Program-made: the position numbers and the translations under genes
Part shown: positions 32,493 through 45,684 of the stretch, piece by piece
Layout of the letters: the number at the start of each line of letters is the position of its first letter
Numbering within the stretch: position 1 is the stretch's first letter
Assembly: GCA_907163375.1 (NCBI GenBank)
Contig: CAJQUW010008619.1
Location: forward strand, 1-64,000
DNA from: Prostheceraeus crozeri
Taxonomy: Eukaryota; Platyhelminthes; Polycladida; Euryleptidae
Length of the DNA stretch: 64,000 nt
Direction of reading: 5' to 3'
The notes under the pieces: generated by a model
Told to the model about the DNA's origin: nothing
The model's input: only the letters and a program-made list of their open reading frames with translations
The model's database searches: none

Positions 32493-32588
32493 AAGTGACA
32501 AGAAGCAACTTACATGAGAACTGTTAACCAAGTTCTTGTTAACATAAACTTGGTTAACAGTTCTCATGTAAGTTGCTTCTTGTCACTT
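32493..32588. repeat. Perfect hairpin with 42-bp arms
   Basis: 32493-32534 and 32547-32588 are exact reverse complements (arm begins AAGTGACAAGAAGCAACTTA and ends GTTAACCAAGTT). The 12-base spacer CTTGTTAACATA itself contains GTTAAC. Just left of it GTGACAAGAA is duplicated. Confidence 0.9.
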
Positions 32589-32640
32589 TCCTGACGATGA
32601 TCGTGTAGAACGGTCGAAAGATCTCGACAATAAACGATCG
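32589..32640 (+). other. Possible Penelope-like 3' segment beside the hairpin
   Basis: CTGACGATGATCG, then CGGTCGAAAGATC and TCGACAATAAACGATCG form a small stem (GATCG/CGGTC) followed by a CAATAAACG motif, similar in layout to the segment on the minus strand at 15661-15745. No coding sequence accompanies it. Tentative. Confidence 0.3.
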
Positions 32641-33899
32641 AGAAAAAAAACGAACATCTGTTTTGCGGACTCCCTAGAAATTATTGCAATGAATAAGGAT
32701 CCGTTATTTCAAACAACAAGTGAATTAATTAACAACATACCGTTTCTCACAAGAATGATCATTATTCAAAGAGTTACAGATTTCACAGCTACAGTTAATA
32801 GAAGAATGTAAAGAACTGAACTTATTGAAAGTGCTATTTATTTGTTTCCTGGTTTTGAACTCTTCTTAAGGACACGACATATTACAGTTGAGTTGTCTGA
32901 CTTCAGATAATGCCTGAAGGATGGTATCATGCTCTATACCTTAACAGAACCACACCTTTGCTATCCATTATTCCTGGAGGGACACTGACACTGTCTAGGA
33001 TTAGATAATACTGAATGTGATTATTTCCAATTCATTCTTTGAAATGAAAATATTCGCATATAATTTCGTGTCAGCACTTCTGGACATTTTCGGCATTGTA
33101 ACACTACGCTAAGTTTGAGGTACTATTTGTTTTCAGCCTACTGCTTATGAGGTCATAAATCTGATTTCACCATCAAAATATTCTCATATTCTTATCCTCT
33201 TCAAGCATATAATGTAATATCATTCATTGAATAAAAATTCGCTCGAGTTTTCTCTTATTTGTGTATTTATGCGAAAAATTATGAAGTTAAGGTAAAAGCA
33301 TGTGTACAATTCAATGTTTCGGAAATTCACCCGTCCTCAAGGGCATCAATATCAGTATCAGCTGTAAAAGTGACACAAATGAAGATTTGTTGCCTGACTG
33401 CGGATAATGTGAACAAGATTCAAAAAATCAATTTGTTCATTCTTGCGATCGATTTGTGGAGACCGTAAGTGTCTTCAGTCTTTGTGTTACATTTATCGGT
33501 AATGACATTGAGGGCGGGTGAGTACCCGAATCCGTTGGGTTGCACAAATGCTTTTACCACAACTAGTTGATTCGACGCATAGAAATTCAAAGGAAAATTC
33601 AATGAACTCTAGCGAATTTGTATTCAAGAAATAATGACTTACAACCTGTTCAGCGCGATGCTTCTTACGGTGTAACAGCATGGTGCTGAACGGTTTTCAT
33701 AGTCATCACAAAAATACAATGACTTTTGTACATGCTATGATTAACGACATCAATGTTATGGTTCCTGTCTCCCTCGGACTCTTCCTTATTTCACCAGCGA
33801 ACTGCTTCATGCATTGAGGAGGTATGTGACATTTAACTGTATCTGAACTCTTCCAAAGCGGAAATCATGTGGTTCCTTCAACTTCCTTCTGCTCCTCTT
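32641..33899. other. Intergenic, nothing firm
   Basis: Frames at 33259-33468 (plus) and 33493-33681 (minus) are unrecognised. On the minus strand MLLHRKKHRAEQ runs into GTTGTAAGT (about 33636), a donor-like site, which is the only hint of an exon. Confidence 0.35.
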
Positions 33900-34420
33900 G
33901 CAGTAAACTCTCTCAATATCGTTCTGGTCACATCCGTTCGCTGATTGGGAATTCAGTCAGAATCCAACCTGCCTATGAAAACCCAGGTCAACTGAACGGT
34001 GCCCATTGTCCACTGTCTCTAGACCTGCCCTCTTCTCGTTGATCGTCTCATTCGCACATTCACGGCTGGAATATTGCAGTTCTGCCTTTACCCAAAGCCC
34101 CTTTAGACCACTGCTGTCTGCGGTCAACTGTACCGCGCAACTCGTCAGTAGTGCGGGATCACTTTCCTATTATGCGATCTGTATTGTCTGCGGATGCATG
34201 AGTAGATCAACTATTCTGGCCTACCATTGTCTCATCGCTAGTGCTTCCCTTTGCCTCGCAAACAGTCTCCCCCCGATCCCTCGAGTCAACTCCACGAGTC
34301 GCCCACGCTCCATCTCCGCCGCAATAAAACTTACCATCCCATCCATCTGCCTATCCTCAATCGGCAACCGAGTATTCCCAGTTGCGGCGTCCCGTGCTTA
34401 CTTTGGATCACCTATGGCAC
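33900..34420 (+). pseudogene. Decayed LINE reverse transcriptase C-terminus
   Basis: Within a 197-codon frame (34006-34599), SLIVSFAHSRLEYCSSAF corresponds to the '-V-SRLDYCNSLL' thumb block of CR1/Jockey-type LINEs. VNCTAQLVSSA matches 'QNxAARLV', and NRVFPVAASRAYFGSP matches 'RAFSVAAPxLWNSLP'. The key residues have drifted and the palm box is absent. The rest of the frame beyond about 34420 has no LINE similarity. It is an old, truncated copy. Confidence 0.6.
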
Positions 34421-35324
34421 ATATGCAAGTGGAGGTGGTCCACATAAAGAGGCCAAAATATTGCCATATTTTTTGCGGGATGACACAAAGTGGTCCTTTC
34501 ATAGAGGTAGAGGGGATGGCTTGCTGTGTATTTTGTAATTTAATTTCTCATGACCGTGAATTCGATTTCCAACTGAACGCAACTTTCGACGTTCGATAAG
34601 AAATGATAAAAATAACTGCTTAAATGGTTTCAGCATCTTTCTTTACAAGCTCAATTTCCATTGGTCAAAATTATCACTTTCATCATTTTTATGATTTTAT
34701 CTAATGCATTATATTTCTTACAGCTTTTATTCTATTGAAAAATGATTCTCACATGCATAATCAACTGACGTGATCAAGTAACTGACGTGATCAAAGTTAT
34801 TTGGAAACGACATGTTCATTTCAGTTGAACTGATAAGACTGCAGCTAGGTCACTGTGACGAGTTCATTTCATTTTTGAGTCAGAATCTTTTCTGGAATGG
34901 ATTCAACAAGCAATGAACACTCAATCTCACTCGCAGTGTGTTGGCATGACATTCCTGATAACGTAGTTGACTAATTTCGTGATCATACAGCTTTCTTGCT
35001 ATCATGTCAATCTTCATGGTGAAATTATTGATCGTCGATTTCCGATAACGTCATAGATCAGCAGACACTGCAATGGACAACTCATAATTTCCTGTCTATT
35101 CAGCTCTTTTGACACAGAAATATTGACTTCAAGAGAATTGATCTTTCCGATATCCTTTTATAACTATCCGCCATTATGACGTGAATTCTCCTTAATATAT
35201 TAATTCCCTGCACCGCCTAGCGTCGTCGCCATCAGCGCTATTTACTAACGTCACACAGACGGCATTGAATGACGTTTGCTTTCCGTTGCGATTGAGGTTG
35301 ACTGAAATGTCATCCATGAGCGTC
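34421..35324. other. Intergenic, nothing recognised
   Basis: A short direct repeat AACTGACGTGATCAA occurs at about 34765-34795. No gene is seen. Confidence 0.4.
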
Positions 35325-35396
35325 TCCTCGATAGTATAGTGGTGAGTATCTCCGCCTGTCACGTGGAAGGCCCGGGTTCGATTCCCGGTCGGGGAG
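35325..35396 (+). tRNA. tRNA-Asp (GTC)
   Basis: A 72-base cloverleaf with every stem paired. The acceptor TCCTCGA pairs with TCGGGGA, the discriminator is G, the A box is TAGTATAGTGGTGA, the anticodon stem is TCCGC/GTGGA with loop CTGTCAC (anticodon GTC) and the T stem is CCGGG/CCCGG with loop TTCGATT. It closely follows the animal tRNA-Asp sequence as I know it, has no intron and encodes no CCA. It looks functional, although a T-run terminator (TTTTTTT at about 35400) is the only flanking signal seen. It is the best-supported host gene in the window. Confidence 0.93.
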
Positions 35397-35407
35397 CAAA
35401 TTTTTTT
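35397..35407 (+). terminator. RNA polymerase III T-run terminator of tRNA-Asp
   Basis: Immediately after the tRNA the sequence is CAAATTTTTTT, a run of seven T within a few bases of the 3' end, as required for polymerase III termination. Confidence 0.7.
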
Positions 35408-35845
35408 CACAAACATTTCATTCATTTGTACAAAGATGAGAAGTTGAAATTAATTGATGCAATTTTCCTTACAAGTTGAATTTAGCAAAAAAATTGATTT
35501 ATTTTCAGTCTTTCGATGCACAGAAATTAATAAATTGCATCAAAAAATAATTCACCTTATCAATGAGATAAAATTTATCAATCAGATGATATCAGATGAT
35601 GTTCTTGATAATAATAATAAGCGTTTTATTTTTTCATGAATGGAAATCGAAAGTTTACAGAATCATTGATCATCACATAAAAGTCACGATAGCTAAAAGG
35701 AAGAGGTTTCCTTCTACAATCAACGAGACACACCAGAATTATAAAGTCTACATCCACAAATTACAAATGAATTGCTTCGGCGAGAAGAATGGATCTCGGA
35801 TATAATGAAGCGGCTCGATTTTCGAAATATAGCAAATTATTATAA
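35408..35845. other. AT-rich intergenic sequence
   Basis: Nothing recognised. Confidence 0.45.
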
Positions 35846-36834
35846 TGATTGGGACGCTTGGTTCATTATAACAATAATCAGGGCTCTCTTTACCAAATTT
35901 TTTAACTCCAATTACAATTTCATTTATTTGTAAACAGAACCAAAGCGCATGAAACGGAAATTTTGAATTTCCAATACAGGCGGTTGGTACAGTAAGTGTA
36001 CAAAGCGCCCTTATCGAAAGTATTTTTTGTTCTGATTACAAACTCATTATTCAGTAATGAACACAATGGATCTGGTACACTTCTTCGACACGGACACTTC
36101 TTCGACAAGACATTTGTTCGACACGGACACTTCTTCGACAAGTTCTGCATGAATAATGCTTTATCTAGCATGAATAGTTCTGCATGAATAGAATTTTAGG
36201 TACTGGCTATCTTTCGTCTTTATGGTAATATCTTAAATTACAAATACGCTTCTAGTTCAATCTATGCGATGCAAGAATTATATTTTTTTAGAAAGGAAAA
36301 AAATTAATTTAAGACAAAAAGTATAAAAAAAATGCAAATTCTCAAAAATACACAACCTGAAAAAGAAAAAGACTATAATTGCTTAATAACGAACAAACGT
36401 CGTGTCGAAGAAGTGTTCGAAAATTTGTCGAAGAAGTGTCTGTGTCGAACAAGTGTTCGTGTACCAACACAATATAATAATGAACGCAATAAAATTCGAA
36501 TATATTTAAATTTTCAATTAGGGCGCTTGGGGAACCAAGTGCCCTTATTAAACTGATCTGAACAGCTACAACATATAGAATATTCTATCTTAGGATGTTC
36601 TACAAATATTATATATTTTTTCAATCATGTCGATAAAACAGCGTTACACAGATAATCAATACATATTGTAGGTATAAATAAAGGACAACTAGCCCTACCT
36701 ATACAAGTAATATGGAGTTTCAATTCATCATAGATATCAAATGAAGATGTGAGGGCGCTACGTACAATATCGACTCCCATTGGAGGGCATCTTGTACAAA
36801 TCGCCTCCTATTCACGCCATAGTACCAAGCACCC
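35846..36834. repeat. AT-rich composite with inverted CACTTCTTCGACA motifs
   Basis: 36074-36142 carries repeated GGACACTTCTTCGACA and ATTTGTTCGACAC words, and 36399-36465 carries them inverted (TGTCGAAGAAGTGTC, GAACAAGTGTTCG). A second motif, (A/G)GGGCGCTTGG, appears in both orientations near 35849, 36001, 36521-36546, 36752 and 36828, the outermost copies facing inward. This suggests a non-autonomous element of about 1 kb with iterated internal binding-site-like motifs. Minus-strand translation gives a repeated KKCPCR, which I take as incidental. Confidence 0.45.
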
Positions 36835-39232
36835 TAATTATTATTATTATTAAATAATAATTTTTTGATAGATGCGCAAATTTGAAGCTGCTCAATTTCA
36901 TCAATGAAAATGAAAATAAGAATAAAAAAACATTTAATTAAGAAAGCAAAGTCAACTAAAGATTCTGTGGGAATTCTGTCGAGCATAAAAAATCCATATC
37001 ATCTATCAATTTTGCATTCACATCGAAGAAATTTCTTTAATTGTATCCTACGATTTTAAAAAACAGTTTTCTCCAGAAATGACAGGGATTTTTCACACTC
37101 GCTGCCGAAGCTGATGAAGAATTTTCTTTTGTACAAACCTACTTTTCAGCAACTTTTTCACTACTTTTTTAATGTGAAAATGTGCATATTAGCCATGGCA
37201 TACCTAACAAATAACCAACAATAATCAAGAGTGAAAAAGGATAATGCCGAATTCTCTCTACTAGCTGTTTTAGAATAGAGACAAAAATCAATGATAAAAT
37301 CTCAGGCCTAGGCCTTTTTCAACGCGATGAAAACAAATTAACAAGAATTTTCGCCTCTGATTTAGTAGAATTATGCCCACAAACAGGAAATTGGAGAAAT
37401 TCTCAGATTTACATCAGTCGATTTGCAGAATCTATTTGCTTTTACAAAAATGATCTCGCAATTATTGTTAAGTTCCTTGGTGAATCAGTAAAGAAAACGA
37501 TCGAAGTATTATGTTCAATTTTACATGGACAATTTGACCAAATCGAGGAGAGACTAGTTTTGATGTAATAATACGTAGTTGTGTCATCAATAATCAATGG
37601 ATGCCGACAGATGGCTTTCAGCTTTTGTCATTGATTTTAACACCTCTTAAAGTAAAATGTTTGCATCGCTTTTCTGATAAAAAAAAAATAAGTTCGTTTG
37701 ATCTAGCAGGAAAACGCTCAATTTTCGGCTACATCATTTTTTCATGTAGTGGGAGAGTCAAATTCATGTTGAGCAGAGTTTTCTGTGGCTCTGGCAGTTA
37801 AACTGATGGTGTAACTACGGAATGATTTTGAGAATCGTAGCAGATAAGTTAAAACTCCCCGATTTATGATGTTTAGACTGACTTTAAAAAGAAGAGTTTG
37901 TTAACAGGTCTTCGATATACAGCGTCTTCTATCGTCACTGTCACGGAAATGATGGCACAGACACAGAATTACACCGTATTTCATTGTTGCTATTGCTGTT
38001 GTTGTTGTCGTTGTCTTGGTTAACTCGTTGTGACATCTGAGTGTCTTCGAATATATCAGCAGCTGCTGGTTGTCGTCAGAAGTTTCGTTTTCATTCTGAT
38101 TGTCACGTCTACTTGTTTCACTTCCCCAAGAATATGCTTGCTTCTAAAATTACTTTATTACTAAAAAATTATTTACACATTTCGCGACCCGGTTCGCATT
38201 CTCAAGGATCGGTAGGAGTCAGAACATGGATCAAATTCACCCAAGGAAAAAACCGGAAAAATCGGTAAAAACCGGGGTTTGAATGCATAAACTCGCACAT
38301 TAGACTAATTTCGTAAAAAACCGGAAAAGACGGAAAATTGCGATTCCTGAGTCAGAAGCTTTATATAAGAGCGAATCAAGAATTGTATTGCATGTAAGAT
38401 TGTCTATCGAACTGTGAACTGTGTTAGATTGTAGAAAGGCAATTCGTGTTTCCAGCCGATTTGGCTGCATCTTTGCCAGCCTTGCTGCGAGATCGACCAA
38501 AAAGGCGCTGCACCTGTCAACTTTTGAACATACTTCACTTCATGAATTATAAATATAATCACAAAACAATTATAAATTGATATTTTACAACACCTGAATA
38601 TCAAAGAGCGAGGACTTTTATCTAAATTGCTGTGCATTCTCTATTATTCTGAGCATATGGTAAGATCTGAGCTTGTGTGGAGGTCAAGTATATGGCATGT
38701 CAATCTCCAGTGTCCTGATGAATTTGATAATCTCTAATTGTATATTCATGTAATAATGTTCATTACAAAACAACATTTACGCAATGCACAATTACCGCGT
38801 TGTTTATTTTTTTAATGAGACAAAGTTTCTATTGCCGATTAGACAGCTGTCAAAGGGGCCAATAGAGTAGTTTGGAACCCGCATCTTTCAATTACCTGTG
38901 CTTTGATAATTGCTCTTCAGCAAGTCTCTAATTGAGATCACAGGAATGAAGAGTAGGCCTGTCATGCAGGCTTGGTGATAGCCGCTTGAAGTTTTCATTT
39001 TTATATAGAGAGTGCATCACTCTAGCACAAATAAACTTGAGTCTATCCAAGGATTGCTTGAGATCGATATTAATAGGAAACAACAAACAAACACAAAATT
39101 TTAGCCCTAGTCGTGAACAGATCTTTTCTACTCATTCTCTCCACCCAAGTTATGAAGCCATGCTAGCAAGCTAAGAGTCAGACTGTCTTCACACTCGCAG
39201 CTCTCACCAAGTTATGGCTATAAACCGCGAAG
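36835..39232. other. AT-rich intergenic sequence
   Basis: Around 38240-38330 there are several AAAACCGGAAAA-type words. No gene is supported. Confidence 0.4.
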
Positions 39233-39308
39233 AGGGCGGACAGAGTCGAACCTTAGACTTTCTGTACGTCGCACCGAAGTGCGACTCAACCAACTGAGCT
39301 ACCCTACC
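39233..39308 (-). tRNA. tRNA-like sequence, probably a tRNA-derived repeat
   Basis: On the minus strand GGTAGGG, TAGCTCAGTTGG (a good A box) is followed by a strong stem TCGCAC/GTGCGA with loop TTCG, a long variable part and GGTTCGACTC (a B box). The stem has a 4-6 base loop instead of seven, and the acceptor closes poorly (CGCCCTC), so it is not a functional tRNA. The TTCGG in the loop resembles tRNA-Arg(TCG) or Glu. It is best read as a SINE head or pseudogene. Confidence 0.5.
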
Positions 39309-42300
39309 ATCCAGCTTTACACTGGTAGCAGAATGAAGTAATTGAACAAATTGACAGCACAGCAATCGACAAGAAAGAACTCCTATTGGAAGCGAGGACA
39401 ATGGAGATACCTTCTATTTCCATTATCTATGGAATCATTAACTTTTGGTATAGACAATATCTTATCTTTTGAACATAGAAATCCGACGCGTCTCTTTCGT
39501 TTAAGTCAGTAGTAATCAAACAACTGAAACCTGCAGCAGCTGTAGATTCTTGCCGAAAGGCTGAAGTCATTCTAAATTACTTTATCAAAATGATTAAATA
39601 CATTAATGATACTATTAATGCGAATCTTTGAGTACAGTGACAAGCTACCGATACCTAGCGATTGTCAGCCACTGGAGACCGCCAGTCTTGAGGCACTGTC
39701 GTCATGGCAGCGGTTGTCCACGGTGTGTTATAGTCTTTTCATATCAAAGACTGTAGAAAGTTCACTTCAGGTTTCATCATAGTAGAATCGTGGGCAGTGG
39801 ACAAACAAAAACATCAGTGACAGCCAGACGCAAGTTTGGAGTACTAGAACCTGAATGGACCAAAAAATAATATCCACAAATAATCGGTTCATCGGCAAAT
39901 TCGCTGACGCAATCCTCCATTTCTCATCGGTGTGAATGATCCCTGAGGAAATGAAGAAAAAGACTTACTTTTGCCAGAAATCCTTTCAGGATACTTGTAG
40001 CTTTCACTGATATTGATCGCGGTACTCGAATAGGCTTGTGAAGAATGACTGAAAGGAAAATATGTTATTTTGAATGAAACACGCAAATACAAATGAATGA
40101 TCGCAAGTCTAGACACCAGATTCTATCCATCATTTATAATATGGTATATGAATAAATAGTATAATCGAAACAAATAATTTTAGTAAGGAGTGTATTCGAA
40201 ACACATGGAGAAAGTCTTCTTTTGAGGGTGTGCCTGAACAGAAATATTCAGAAGATGATAGCCTGCGCCCGAAATTATGTTTGATGAAATAAAAAACAAA
40301 TGCGCGATGTTTCGCCTTCAGCTTATTCATGCGCTGCAGTCTTTGGTCCTGCCCTTTCAGTATTATGAGCAGTGTCTACAAAACGAGCAGTCAGTCAATC
40401 ATCCCATATCGGCGTAACGAAAGAGAAACATGCGAATTTAAGCCACCACATAAAAAGCAGTATATAATACAAGACAATATTGTAAGTAATACCAATAACA
40501 GTAAATAACATCTACACAGTGCAAAAATCAGTTCTATAACAATAAAATGCGAATTTTGATGCCTTCAAGTACAAACTAGCGAATAAATGAACATCTCTGC
40601 ATGAAACATAATTTTTTCGAGAAGAAATTTGGCCCACGACGAGGAAAAGGTGGACTTGATATCTCGATGTTGGTCATTCAACTTGGAGACCAGCTTGGAC
40701 AAACCTAATTAACCGTTCCCCGGCGGAACCAAAACCGTATGCGAAGCATCTCATACAAGTCAAAATTTGTCGACTTCACAAAAGACACTTGAAGAAATGT
40801 TCTGCAGGTGACTTAAGGTCAACTGAGTTCATTTGTTAAATGAGAAAAGCAGCTGTGAATCAGCCGACTCCGCCCTCGCAAACTTGCTTCTTCAGACGGA
40901 TAAGCGACCTCATCAGACAAAGCCAGACGATTCAAACCTGTGTGCACTTCGTCCTCCGTATGACTCACACGACCAGTAGATCCCACCCTCACCATGTAGA
41001 GTTGTTGGAATTATCAGGTACAACCTGTGTATTATCTATCATATCAAATGCTAGAAAAAGTCGCCATTGTACCACTTCACGGTTCAATAGTTAATTTGCC
41101 ATCAGTACAGAGCTCGAAGGCGGCAGTGCATCAAATGTCAGATACAAGTAGATCAATAAATAATTACACAGCGTCGGTAAAAGTTCATATAATCTGTCAT
41201 CATTTAAAATTGCTGTCTGATGAACTTGAGTGCTGGCCTCTTAATCAGTGCACTCATGAGCAACATTCGTATTTCAAGAAATCAGAGAGATTCCAAGAAC
41301 CTTCAGAGGCGATATTCGCATCTCTATGGTGAAGCGACACTGATGATACATAGAAGTAGTAGGCATGATGACAAATCTACAGACTACTATGTACATGTAG
41401 AAGCATAGAAATCAACAAAACCATAAGAATGTGTAGAAGACAATAGAAGGCTAAAGTTCGACTGTCATAATACTAAACAAGTTCATACGACCAAATGCGT
41501 CTGTACAAGATTAATCCACTGAGGCGTGATGTGCCTATAAGCGAGCATTTCGACTTGAACTTTTTGGGTCAAGTCTCTCGGCCAGACCGGCAAACAATTG
41601 TAAACAACAGGAAGACGAGATTAACTAGTGGCACCACTCACACTCTCGCACAATGCTTAAAACGCCTACAAATCGCGCTTGCAATATCTTATGTATTTCT
41701 CAAATTTTTGAATGTACCTTGCGCTTGCGTGGGTTGATGTAAGAGCACTTGCTCAATTGCTTTCAATTTAATAGCAAGAAAGGGGTTTGAAATATGACAG
41801 CTATTGACCGATCGAAAAGTAGATGACGATGTCCATAATGCTTCTCTTTTAAGATATATAATCCTGTTGCATGAAACAAAACAATTTGTCAAGAAAACAA
41901 ATGTTCATGCAAATTAGTGAGTTCTCTAGACCTATCTGACAAACGCATGAAGCATCCAAGCCATTGATTCGTTTTATTTCAATAAATTCTTTAAATGCGT
42001 CAGACTCCTAACGTTCTAACTCCTCAACAATTTTCAATACTCTTCAATGGTCGTAGAGCTGTTGACGATAATTGAACAGTGGAATCGATCATGTTCAATA
42101 TGAGAACACATAAACGAGAGGTGCAGTTCCTTGTATTTGTAATTAAACATGTTTCATGACAGTAGGACGTCGTCCGATGATTGTAAATAGAACATATAGA
42201 ATAGGACAAAGGAATGAATTGACGACATTATGAATTGGACATTATGAAAGGAATGAATTGTGACATTATTGCAATGACATACTGACGAGGGAAGAAGGTG

Positions 42301-45300
42301 GTTCGTTGAGGCAATAAATGATCATTAAGCGAGGAGGAAATCGTATTCATCATGACTTCAAAAATGACAGTGTAATAAGGTGGAGTTTTACTTTCACAGT
42401 CGTCGAGTATGGAAAATTACAAGAAGAAATAGTGATGTCGTTGATTGTCGTCACAATCCTTGCGATGAGGCAAGCACGAACGTGAATGTTTTCTTAAATT
42501 ATGTTTAGTATTTCCCTTTCCACCTCCTTTTAAAAAAAGTTTCTCGAGATCGATAAGACAGTCACCAAGATTCAAAATTCTCGAATCTCTCATTTTGCCT
42601 CTACTCTCATGGGCTTATTGTTGATGTGCCACTGATGATGGCCACAGCGACTGAAACATGCATGGTTTGGGAATAAAGTTCTCATAAAGGAATCACTTCG
42701 GCTACTATTTAAAAGCTACATCAACGCTGTGTTGCAATAAATCACAAATGTTTGCGCAGTCCGTCTCACTACCTAATTTTTAATTATTTATTGCATGCGT
42801 GTATTGCAATTTGTTTGTGCTTAATAACTGTGTCCGCAAGCTCAAGAATGCTTGTAGTTGGGATTCTTCACACACCTGAATGAATAAACACAAAAACAGC
42901 GTATTACGCTGCGAGTACTGAGAGATCATCAGCAGTTAGCCGAGCATCAATGCTGTCTCGGCCGTATAATAACTGGAAACCTCCATTCGGCCGAATAGTA
43001 CTATTCATGCTGCAGTATTCCAGATTTCCTCCGGTACACAGAGGAAGTTTTGAATAATACAGCATACTCAACAAGGTACTTTTTACTTTGATGCTTCAAA
43101 TTGAACCTATCTTTCCTATCTTTGCTGCTAGTTGGTATTAATGAATAAGATTCATAAAGTTTGTTATCAGTAAGACCATCATAATAAGTTTCTATCAGTA
43201 ATTATTGACTCTTTCAAGAACACGAAGTCGGCATGTGACGGATAAGCTGGAATGACATGCGCTGAGTGCTTTCTCACACATACAGTCCATTCCATCCAAT
43301 TTAGACAACTCATGAGAATGGATACGTGACTGTATCTCAGGCAGAAATTCTCTCTAGCGTGTGACGAAATGCGGTTGCAGATGAGAAGTCTACTCAGACG
43401 TGGAGATTCTCAATTACACAAGATTACACAATGACAGACGGAAATCAAGATCCACCATACAAGAAAATCTTCGTACCTCATGAAATGTCATCCATCTATC
43501 GCATGTTTCCGACCGGAATCAAATTCTCAGCACAGAATTCCCTGACCTGTACCTGTCGTATAATGAACTTCTTACAATGCTGAACATCGTGTTCGACACC
43601 AAATGATTGGACAGAAGGAGGATTAACATTAACATGCCTATCTAAGCCACCACACAGCTCTAGGATAACTAAAAGAACAATAGAAATATGCTATACTGCT
43701 ATACACAAGTTCGATGATTGTTGCCATAAATTTTGGATAGAATCTAAAATCGGATCTGTCTTCCCAAGATCAATGGTATATGCACATTGGACATGAGGAG
43801 GCATCGTTCTAGAAAGAAAGTTCCCAGTAGAATATGCATAATATTACATAATATGCGTATTATGGAAAAACGCATATTTTCAGATAATATATCACCTTAA
43901 TTGGATATCTTTAACTATAAATGAGACATAACTGGCTGAATTTTGTTCTACAAACCATTTGGTGATCACTTGGACCACCTGGAGATTCCGTATATTCGCC
44001 GCGGATTAATACGTTCAAATTCATTTCGAGCATCAATTTCAAAACAGTGAAGGTCCCTGCTCATACTGCTATGTTGAGGGAAAATCAGTAGATGGGGATA
44101 GCAAGCGTTGCATATAGAACATATTATCGATGTCCAGTCAGACTGGATTTCTATGATTTCCTATTGTGCCCCGGTTACGAGAGGCAGATCAATGGACAAC
44201 AGCAATATACAAGACATCACAATAGCACTACTTGATATTGTCACATTATCTTCAATTGTATTGCTAAGTAATATGTAAGTAATTATAATATATTATATAA
44301 GTAAGTAATATATAGTACATTATAAGCAATTGTAAAGGTATCAATTATATTGCTTCCTTTACAATTTACCAAGACATGGGACTTCTTCATGTCATCCTAT
44401 GGGTGTGGAAGTGCACTATCGCATGTCTGAGGTAAATAGTGGTTTGTTTGGTCCTCCACAGACGCTTCTAGCTCGTGCCACTTTCAAGAATAGATTGCAA
44501 TCCAAAGAATAGCATATATGAATAGTTCAACAGAAACACATGGAAATTGCTGAATTTGAAACATAATGAAAAACGGTGAATGCTATTCAATCTTTGCGAC
44601 GGATTCTATTAAATATAAAATAACAATAGCCGGATGAAATTGTGTTGCGCTTTTATAAAGATGAAATAAACAATAATCGCACATAGGTGCCTGCGTGTCA
44701 TTTTTATGACTAAATTGCGGCCTGTTAATGTGATCTATATGAAGGGAACAACACGATCTGAAAGATTGAAACAGACGGGCAATTTGCTGGACTATCAACA
44801 AAGAAATAAACAACACCACAGATAGCTTACTACTTGTATTATCTACTTTTATGACTATCATACTTATAGATGGCAGAACGGGAAACAGTAAAATACTTCG
44901 AGAATTGAAGTTAGAAAACTGTACTATCGCTTCGATAGAGAAAGACTCTCTGCAGATGAAAATTTGAAGACAACATTAATATCGTGATGAACGGCTTTGG
45001 TACTTTTCTTTCATGCAATATTCACATTGTTACTAATTTCGGAGAAAATGATTCAAAAATTTAGTGACAACGTGGAAAAGTTCGATGTTTCAAGTTTCTC
45101 ATGACAGCACTCGCAACACGATGGAGAGAATGCCTTGAAGATGAAAAGAAACTATTCTCGTCAATCATCTACGAAAATCCTTGACTAGATCGTTCTAACT
45201 TGGCATGGCACGACCATGTGGTACATAAAATTATATTGCCCTCTCGTTCGTCACACAGGAAGTTAGCTGACAGTTAGAGCGGCGTGCAGACAACACTTGT

Positions 45301-45684
45301 GAGAACGTTCAGTAGACACACAAACAGACAACAACCGATCAACTTCGGGTTTGAGATAACAAATGTGTGGGAACTTCAGCGCCACTTTGATACGAGGCGC
45401 CAGTTAGGGAAGAGAGAGAAGAACGGTTTCCGGGGTTCAACTCAAGATACAAACAATCTCAAAACGGTCGACTCAACACGACCGCATCGGCAGTGACTGA
45501 AATTAATGCAGATTTATTAACTCATCCGATCATCTCTACTGGATCGAATTAATACGTATTAAGAGTGCACGCGGATCAAATCGTTTTCATAATTATTGCA
45601 TGCTTTGCCTGTTGAGATTATCAGAGGTTAGACAGAAAAATGGGACAGAATTAGCAACTGGAGTTTAATTAGACATTCAATTCA
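39309..45684. other. Long stretch without recognisable genes
   Basis: 6.4 kb with only short, unrecognised frames. Small features: an AATATGCGT/ACGCATATT hairpin at about 43850-43880, an AT-rich run of TAAGTAATATA words at about 44270-44330, and GTGCCACTGATGATGG...GACTGAAACATG at about 42629, perhaps a decayed Penelope-type end. A similar GATGTGCCACTGACATGAAAC lies at 63973. Confidence 0.4.

Noticed and set aside
35192-35425. Minus-strand 77-codon frame
   Set aside because: It runs antisense through the tRNA-Asp gene; the SPTGNRTRA string is the usual translation artefact of a tRNA.
36332-36556. Cysteine-rich peptide with KKC-CR repeats (also 35920-36171 minus)
   Set aside because: The repeats come from the CACTTCTTCGACA DNA words read on either strand, so the peptide pattern is a by-product.
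39233-39308. Functional tRNA-Arg or tRNA-Glu
   Set aside because: The anticodon loop is too short and the acceptor stem does not pair.
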